Below are positions 36,434-41,773 of a DNA stretch of 41,773 bases, piece after piece (the stretch's first letter is position 1; the number at the start of each line of letters is the position of its first letter). This DNA is from Rhodobacterales bacterium UBA5972 (GTDB lineage Bacteria; Pseudomonadota; Alphaproteobacteria; Rhodobacterales; Rhodobacteraceae): positions 810 to 42,582 of the forward strand of contig DJBQ01000056.1 of the NCBI GenBank assembly GCA_002430125.1, read 5' to 3'. The notes below the pieces were generated by a model. That model searched no databases, had not been told where the DNA came from, and saw only the letters and a program-made list of their open reading frames with translations. Made by a program: the position numbers and the translations under genes.

Positions 36434-37333
36434 TCATACGTCGCCCCAGTGTGCAAGGGCTGCCTTGGCCACCAGGTCGCCGGATTCCTGCACAAAATGA
36501 CCAGCTTCAGCGATTTCCAAGGGGTCCGGACAGCCACGGATGATCGAGCGCATATAGGCCATGGTTTTTGCCCCCAACACCGGGTCTTGCAGGCCGACGG
36601 CCATAAAACTTTCACCACGCCAGTCGTTTTGCCAAAAGGATACAGCGCGCTTTGACAGATCAACGCCTTCCATATCCGGGTCGGTCATGACCATGTCAGG
36701 AAACCGCCGAACACCTGCTTTGTAGGTCACATCGGGAAACGGCGCACCATAAGCCGCGGCCTCGGCATCGCTGATGCCCGCGACTGCACGTTTCATCAAA
36801 CCGGCGATATTCATGTCCGGATTCGCACGGTTAAAGGCGCGCCAGTCATCGAACCCTTTGCCCGCCGACTGGCCAGTTGCCAGAACTGTGTTCATGATCA
36901 AGAGGCGCTTAAAGCGTTCAGGCATATCCATCGGCAATGTCAGCCCCAAAAGCCCGCCCCAATCCTGAACCACCAATGTGATGTTCTTCAGATCAAGCCG
37001 TTCGATAAGCGCGATCATCATGTCGCGGTGAAAGGTAAACCCATAAACCGCGTCTTGGGTGGGTTTGTCTGAACGCCCGAACCCCAGCCAATCCGGTGCA
37101 ATCACCCGCGCGCCGGAACCAGCGAAAGCCGGGATCATTTTGCGGTATAGATAGGCCCATGTCGGCTGACCGTGCAGACACAGAAACACACGGTTGGCAT
37201 CCTTTGCACCCTCATCAACGTAATGCACCCGCAGCCCGTCATAGCCCGGAAATTCGTCAATGTAATTGGGGGTATAAGGCCAGTCCGGCAAGCCAGCAAA
37301 TGCGGTATCAGGTGTGCGCAAGGCATTGATCAT
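36434..37333 (-). CDS. Haloalkane dehalogenase (HLD-I, DhlA-like)
   Basis: A 299-residue alpha/beta hydrolase that matches haloalkane dehalogenases of subfamily I. The nucleophile is Asp124 in VVQDWGG, followed by the halide-binding Trp125; HGQPTWAYLYRKM (54-66) forms the oxyanion region, with Asp250 in GLQDPVLG as the acid and His279 in EAGHFVQ as base. These positions nearly equal those of DhlA of Xanthobacter. It should release halide from a haloalkane, giving an alcohol, though related enzymes can act on other substrates. It is divergent from the histidine phosphatase gene. Confidence 0.9.
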   Translation of the reverse strand: MINALRTPDTAFAGLPDWPYTPNYIDEFPGYDGLRVHYVDEGAKDANRVFLCLHGQPTWAYLYRKMIPAFAGSGARVIAPDWLGFGRSDKPTQDAVYGFTFHRDMMIALIERLDLKNITLVVQDWGGLLGLTLPMDMPERFKRLLIMNTVLATGQSAGKGFDDWRAFNRANPDMNIAGLMKRAVAGISDAEAAAYGAPFPDVTYKAGVRRFPDMVMTDPDMEGVDLSKRAVSFWQNDWRGESFMAVGLQDPVLGAKTMAYMRSIIRGCPDPLEIAEAGHFVQESGDLVAKAALAHWGDV

Positions 37334-37438
37334 CGCAATTCGTCCTTAAATTTCCAGCGCTTCGGTTTGACTTTCCGCGAAGTCCGTGAAAACCCTAGCC
37401 GCGATATTTGTTGCAAGTCAAACCACAATGGAAATCCG

Positions 37439-38101
37439 ATGACAAAAGAGTACCGCCAGCACGTGTTCAGCCCGCCGCCCGGAGCGGTTGATTTATTGTT
37501 GATCCGACATGGTGAAAGCGAACCGGCGCGGCCTGGTCAGTCCTTCCCGATGGTTGATGGGCATGGCGACCCGGCTTTGCATGAAAATGGCCATCGGCAA
37601 GCGGCAGCGGTTGGTGCGCGATTGCGCAATGAAACTTTGGCGGCGCTCTATGTCACCACACTTCAACGCACGCATCAAACGGCGGCCCCCTTGGCCGGAT
37701 TTCTGGGTCTGACGCCAATAATCGAGGCGGACCTGCGCGAAGTTTGCCTTGGCGATTGGGATGGCGGACTTTACCGCATCAAGGCCGCCGAAGGCGCGCC
37801 GGAATTCCAACGTGCAATCGCCAATCAGGAATGGGGTGAATTGCCGGGGGCTGAAACCACAAAGCAACTGCATGACCGTGTTGCCGCTGGATTGGCGAGG
37901 ATCGCTGCCCGCCATCCCGATCAACGTGTTGCCGCCGTGGTGCATGGCGGGGTGATTGGGGCGGCACTGGCGATTGCGTCCGGTGGCGAGCCTTTCGCCT
38001 TTAACGGTGCTGCCAACGGCTCGATCAGTCGGATCGTGATCACCAAAGACCGGATGATCATTCGCGGGTTTAATGATTGCAGCCATCTTGACGTTGCGTG
38101 A
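37439..38101 (+). CDS. Histidine phosphatase family protein
   Basis: A 220-residue phosphoglycerate-mutase-like phosphatase. The catalytic motif is LLIRHGESE (20-28) with the phosphorylated His24, and the second His is in VVHGGVIGAAL. ATG 37439 is taken because upstream codons to 37172 overlap the divergent dehalogenase start. The substrate is unknown. The gene lies 90 bases before the acyl-CoA dehydrogenase pair and could be in the same transcript. Confidence 0.92.
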   Translation: MTKEYRQHVFSPPPGAVDLLLIRHGESEPARPGQSFPMVDGHGDPALHENGHRQAAAVGARLRNETLAALYVTTLQRTHQTAAPLAGFLGLTPIIEADLREVCLGDWDGGLYRIKAAEGAPEFQRAIANQEWGELPGAETTKQLHDRVAAGLARIAARHPDQRVAAVVHGGVIGAALAIASGGEPFAFNGAANGSISRIVITKDRMIIRGFNDCSHLDVA

Positions 38102-38191
38102 TTTTAGGCTCAGCGATGCATAGCGGCTTGTCGTATAAAAAATGAAATGGCATTCTGCCACGCGGAACAAGTGGCGTTGGAAGGGCTGGGC

Positions 38192-39370
38192 ATGATTGCG
38201 GACCAAAGAGACCCCGAAGCGTTTCGCGCGGCTTTACGCGGCTGGCTGACAGAAAACTGCCCGGCTGAAATGCGCGACGGCGCGCGCGGCGAGGACGGGA
38301 TTTGCTGGGGCGGAAAGCGCTGGGCGTTCACGTCAGAAGCGCAAAAAACCTGGCTTGACCGTATGGCGGCTGAAGGGCTGACAACACCCACTTGGCCGGT
38401 TGAAGTTGGTGGTGCCGGGCTGGACCGCGCCCGTGAAAAGATCTTCCACGAGGAAATGGCGGCCTTGAACGCCCGCAGTCCTTTGCAAAGCTTTGGCATC
38501 TGGATGCTTGGCCCGGCTTTGTTGAAATTCGGCAGTGAGGCGCAAAAGCAAACCTATCTGCCGCCAATCACCCGCGGTGAAATCCGCTGGTGCCAAGGCT
38601 ATTCCGAACCGGGTGCGGGCAGTGATCTGGCTTCGGTTCAGACCAAATGCGAGGACATGGGCGACCATTATCTGGTGAACGGCCAGAAAATCTGGACCAG
38701 CTATGCCGACAAAGCCGACTGGATTTTCGCGTTGGTGCGCACGGATCGGGACGCATCAAAGCACAATGGCATTTCGTTCCTTCTGATCGACATGGCGACC
38801 GAGGGCGTCACAACCCGCCCGATACGCCTGATTTCCGGCGCGTCGGTGTTTTGTGAAACCTTCTTTGACAACGTCAAAGTGCCAAAAGAAAACGTGGTGG
38901 GCGAGGTCAATCGCGGCTGGGACATTGCGAAATATCTATTGACGCATGAACGCGAAATGATCTCGGGCGGGGCGGCTGGCTTAACCGGCGGGCGGGCTTT
39001 GGGGGCGGTTCTTGCGCAAGCAACGCCCGACGGCAAGCTGACAGATGCTGTTCTTAGGGCCGAGGCGATGGCGTGTGAAATCGACAGTCTGGCCGTAGGT
39101 CTGACGCTAGAGCGTTACAAGGATCAGGCCGAATCCGGGCGCGGGGTTGGCGATGCCTCGGCGATGTTGAAATATACCGGTACGGAACTCAACAAACGGC
39201 GGCACGAGTTGTTGATGGCGGTGGCGGGATCAGACGCGCTTGACTGGGACGGAGTGCATCAGGGTCTGCCTGCGGATTGGCTGCGTACCAAAGCGAATTC
39301 AATCGAGGGCGGCACGTCCGAGGTGATGCTGTCCATCATCTCGCGCCGCGTTCTTGGGCTGCCGGGGTAA
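38192..39370 (+). CDS. Acyl-CoA dehydrogenase family protein, large/catalytic partner
   Basis: A 392-residue FAD-dependent acyl-CoA dehydrogenase. WCQGYSEPGAGSDLASVQTK and the DHYLVNGQKIWTSYADKADW segment form the flavin-binding middle domain, and the C-terminal IEGGTSEVMLSIISRRVLG is the FAD-binding signature of the PimC/FadE-type group. ATG 38192 with AAGGG upstream gives the usual N-terminus; ATG 38147 is possible. It is followed after 3 bases by a second, smaller dehydrogenase. Such pairs often work as an alpha2-beta2 enzyme on dicarboxylyl- or steroid-side-chain CoA substrates. Confidence 0.93.
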   Translation: MIADQRDPEAFRAALRGWLTENCPAEMRDGARGEDGICWGGKRWAFTSEAQKTWLDRMAAEGLTTPTWPVEVGGAGLDRAREKIFHEEMAALNARSPLQSFGIWMLGPALLKFGSEAQKQTYLPPITRGEIRWCQGYSEPGAGSDLASVQTKCEDMGDHYLVNGQKIWTSYADKADWIFALVRTDRDASKHNGISFLLIDMATEGVTTRPIRLISGASVFCETFFDNVKVPKENVVGEVNRGWDIAKYLLTHEREMISGGAAGLTGGRALGAVLAQATPDGKLTDAVLRAEAMACEIDSLAVGLTLERYKDQAESGRGVGDASAMLKYTGTELNKRRHELLMAVAGSDALDWDGVHQGLPADWLRTKANSIEGGTSEVMLSIISRRVLGLPG

Positions 39371-39373
39371 AGC

Positions 39374-40489
39374 ATGGCCAATCTTGTAACAACCGAAGAC
39401 GAAACCATGCTGGCCGACGCGGTCCGTGGTTTTTTGGATCGGGCCGCGCCGGTTTCAGCGTTTCGCGCTTTGCGGGATGCCGGAAAAACCCACGACACGG
39501 CCCTTTGGCTGCAGATGGCCGAAATGGGTTGGGCCGGAGTTTTGGTGCCCGAAGCCGCAGGTGGTGCCGATATGGGCCACGCGGCTGCCGGTATATTGGC
39601 GCGCGAAATGGGTAAAACGCTGGTTGTCAGCCCGTTTTTGTCCACCGCAGTGATCGCGGCAACCGCTTTGCGGCAAGTGTCAGACGCCCGCGCGATGGCG
39701 GCTTTGGCCGAGATTGCCAAGGGCCAGTTGACCTATGCCTTGGCGCTTGATGAAACTGCCAAGTTTGACCCGGAAGGCACGCAGCTTACCGCCACCAAAG
39801 TCGGAAACGGCTATCAGCTGGACGGGCGCAAAGGCTTTGTGGTCGATGGCGGTTCGGCAGATCGCCTGTTGGTTCTGGCGCGCGGCGATCAGGGTTTAAC
39901 GCTGTTCGATCTGCCTGCTGATCGCGACGGCATCAATCGTACCGCACGCAATATGATCGACAGTCGGGATGCAACCGATATCCGCTTTGACGCGGTTCAG
40001 GCCACCGGCGATGATATTTTAGGCGTGGTGGATGACGCAATGACCGTGCTGCGCCCGGCGCTTGAGGCCGGGCAAGCGGCCCTTGCCGCCGAAATGACCG
40101 GCACTGCCATCGCGGCCTTTGATATGACGCTCAGCTATCTGAAAGACCGCAAGCAATTTGGCGCTTTGATTGGCAGCTTTCAGGCGCTGCAGCACCGGGC
40201 CGCACATTTGTGGTCAGAGATCGAAGTAACATCTTCGGCGATCATCAATGCTGGCCGGATGCTGGATCAGGATCCGGACAATGCCACGCTTGCAGTATCA
40301 CTCGCGAAAGCGCGGGCCGGCCAAACGGCCAAACTGGCGGTGATCGAAGGCGTTCAGATGCATGGCGGTATCGGCATGACGGATGCTTTTGACATCGGAT
40401 TTTATATGAAACGTGCGTGGGTTGCAGCGGAATGGCTGGGAGATTACAGCTATCACGCCGAACACGTGGCGCGGCTCAGGGGGTTTTGA
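39374..40489 (+). CDS. Acyl-CoA dehydrogenase family protein, small partner
   Basis: A 371-residue acyl-CoA dehydrogenase homologue, more divergent than its neighbour. The middle domain is short and the typical flavin loop (YxxSEPGAGSD) is missing. The C-terminal domain keeps DRKQFGALIGSFQALQHRAA and MHGGIGMTDAFDIGFYMKRA. This is the pattern of the non-catalytic partner in heteromeric dehydrogenases such as PimD/PimC or FadE pairs. It starts 3 bases after the first dehydrogenase gene and precedes a thiolase by 44 bases. Confidence 0.92.
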   Translation: MANLVTTEDETMLADAVRGFLDRAAPVSAFRALRDAGKTHDTALWLQMAEMGWAGVLVPEAAGGADMGHAAAGILAREMGKTLVVSPFLSTAVIAATALRQVSDARAMAALAEIAKGQLTYALALDETAKFDPEGTQLTATKVGNGYQLDGRKGFVVDGGSADRLLVLARGDQGLTLFDLPADRDGINRTARNMIDSRDATDIRFDAVQATGDDILGVVDDAMTVLRPALEAGQAALAAEMTGTAIAAFDMTLSYLKDRKQFGALIGSFQALQHRAAHLWSEIEVTSSAIINAGRMLDQDPDNATLAVSLAKARAGQTAKLAVIEGVQMHGGIGMTDAFDIGFYMKRAWVAAEWLGDYSYHAEHVARLRGF

Positions 40490-40533
40490 TGCCCTTTACT
40501 GCCCAAACCTAATGATCAACAAAGGAACATCTT

Positions 40534-41730
40534 ATGCGTGAAGCTCTAATCGTCTCGACCGCCCGCACCCCGATTGGCAAGGCCTTTCGCGGGGCATTTA
40601 ACGCCACAATGCCCCAAGCTTTGGGTGGCCACGCCGTTCAGCACGCGGTGGCACGGGCTGGCGTCGCACCTGACGAAATCGAAGATGTGATCTTTGGCGC
40701 GGCCCTGCAACAGGGTGCTACGGCTGGCAATATCGCCCGGCAAGTCGCGCTGCGGGCAGGTCTGCCGGTGACCGTTCCCGGCATGTCGCTGGATCGCCAA
40801 TGCGCCAGCGGTATGATGGCGATCGGGGCGGCCGCCAAGCAGGTGATCAGCGACGGCATGCAAATCGTCGTCGGTGGTGGCCTTGAAAGTGTTTCGATGG
40901 TGCAAACCCCGGAAATGCGGGTCATGGGCGACACCTGGCTGAAAGAGCACAAATCAGCGATTTACATGTCGATGCTGGAAACCGCTGAAACCGTTGCCGC
41001 GCGATATGGCATCAGCCGTGAAGCGCAAGACGAATATGCGCTGCAGTCGCAACAACGCACGGCCGCAGCACAGGCAGCTGGCAAGTTTGACGACGAGATC
41101 GTGCCGATGACCACGATTATGAAAGTTCAGAACCGCGAGACCGGCGAGATCGGCGACAAGGAAATCACCCTGTCAAAGGATGAAGGCAACCGGCCTTCGA
41201 CCACGCTGGAAAATCTGCAAGCCTTGCAGCCAGTGTTCAAGGCAGGCCTGGTCATACAGGACGGCGAATATATCACCGCCGGTAACGCCAGTCAGTTGTC
41301 TGATGGCTCGTCAGCCGCCGTTTTGATGGAGGCTCGCGAGGCTGAAAAGCGTGGTCTTGCACCCTTGGGGCGTTACGTGGGCGTAATGTCCGCAGGGTGT
41401 GAGCCGGACGAAATGGGGATCGGTCCGGTCTTTGCTGTGCCAAAACTGTTGAAGGCGCATGGCCTGAAAATGGACGATATCGGTCTGTGGGAACTGAACG
41501 AGGCTTTTGCCGTTCAGGTGCTTTACTGCCGCGATAAACTCGGCATCCCGGACGAGTTGTTAAACGTCAATGGTGGTGCGATTTCCATCGGCCACCCTTA
41601 TGGCATGTCGGGCGCGCGCATGGTTGGCCACGCGCTGATCGAGGGCAAACGTCGTGGCGCGAAATACGTCGTCTGCACCATGTGCATCGGCGGTGGCCAG
41701 GGTGGTGCCGGCTTATTTGAAGTTTTCTGA
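40534..41730 (+). CDS. Acetyl-CoA C-acyltransferase (thiolase)
   Basis: A 398-residue thiolase that splits 3-oxoacyl-CoA with CoA to release acetyl-CoA, the last step of a beta-oxidation spiral. The nucleophile Cys90 is in [11 protein letters not shown], His354 in [14 protein letters not shown], and the second Cys384 in [11 protein letters not shown] good AAAGGA site precedes the ATG. With the dehydrogenase pair upstream it forms a partial oxidation module; the hydratase and 3-hydroxyacyl dehydrogenase would be elsewhere, perhaps including the crotonase at 29450. Confidence 0.96.
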   Translation: MREALIVSTARTPIGKAFRGAFNATMPQALGGHAVQHAVARAGVAPDEIEDVIFGAALQQGATAGNIARQVALRAGLPVTVPGMSLDRQCASGMMAIGAAAKQVISDGMQIVVGGGLESVSMVQTPEMRVMGDTWLKEHKSAIYMSMLETAETVAARYGISREAQDEYALQSQQRTAAAQAAGKFDDEIVPMTTIMKVQNRETGEIGDKEITLSKDEGNRPSTTLENLQALQPVFKAGLVIQDGEYITAGNASQLSDGSSAAVLMEAREAEKRGLAPLGRYVGVMSAGCEPDEMGIGPVFAVPKLLKAHGLKMDDIGLWELNEAFAVQVLYCRDKLGIPDELLNVNGGAISIGHPYGMSGARMVGHALIEGKRRGAKYVVCTMCIGGGQGGAGLFEVF

Positions 41731-41750
41731 TGAACCGAAAATGCCACGCA

Positions 41751-41771
41751 GTCCCGGACTTGCTCCGGGAC
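41751..41771. repeat. REP-like palindrome at window end
   Basis: GTCCCGGA (41751-41758) and TCCGGGAC (41764-41771) pair across CTTGC, 20 bases after the thiolase stop. Same family as the palindrome at 16579-16599, with the outer base pair changed on both sides so that the stem is kept. Confidence 0.8.
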
Positions 41772-41773
41772 CT

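Overview
The window looks like a chromosomal segment of an alphaproteobacterium, most likely of the Rhodobacterales (Roseobacter group). The ATP synthase order alpha-gamma-beta-epsilon, a GGM-tailed GroEL behind a CIRCE element, an Hsp20-DUF1150 pair, a YcgN-type cysteine protein next to a threonine aldolase, a DUF3604 relative and an H-type lectin-like protein behind atpC all point that way. The lineage is inferred from gene content and protein similarity recalled from memory; no rRNA or tRNA gene was seen.

Layout. 1-3969: 3' part of the F1 ATP synthase operon (atpA partial, atpG, atpD, atpC) closed by a strong terminator. 4079-6998: H-type lectin-like gene, prs on the minus strand, then a glutathione-type isomerase/hydrolase pair. 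7053-8581: minus-strand threonine aldolase and YcgN family gene. 8687-9361: DUF2161 nuclease-fold gene. 9371-12740: minus-strand five-gene run ppaC, a 54-residue small ORF, a HAD phosphatase, a MaoC hydratase and ribF, with very short gaps or overlaps. 12889-15019: groES-groEL with promoter, CIRCE and a hairpin.

15090-18277 is the most accessory-looking part. A lone gene with a HEPN-type RNxxxH motif and atypical codon use sits between two copies of a REP/terminator repeat. It is followed by a TetR regulator and a duplicated ABM-like protein behind a large palindromic operator. 18330-25658: SDR, EEP-family hydrolase, methyltransferase, a decayed DUF3604 gene with two internal deletions, GNAT, EamA transporter, secreted lipase-like protein and TSUP transporter.

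25832-29223: purK, purE and a YdcH-like gene (minus), divergent from hsp20-DUF1150 with a heat-shock type promoter, then a Hint-domain protein lacking the expected catalytic Cys. 29450-38101: crotonase, AsmA, MFS transporter, hydantoinase/oxoprolinase, DUF1993, haloalkane dehalogenase and histidine phosphatase. 38192-41730: two tandem acyl-CoA dehydrogenases and a thiolase, a beta-oxidation-like module; the window ends in a REP-like hairpin of the same family as the one at 16579.

Most of the window is ordinary housekeeping and catabolic content. The items that deserve a second look are the REP-bounded HEPN-like gene, the translationally coupled small ORF at 11635-11799, the DUF3604 gene decaying through a microhomology deletion, the Hint protein with Cys replaced by Gly, and the TetR palindrome. 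I did not find a clearly new multi-gene system.
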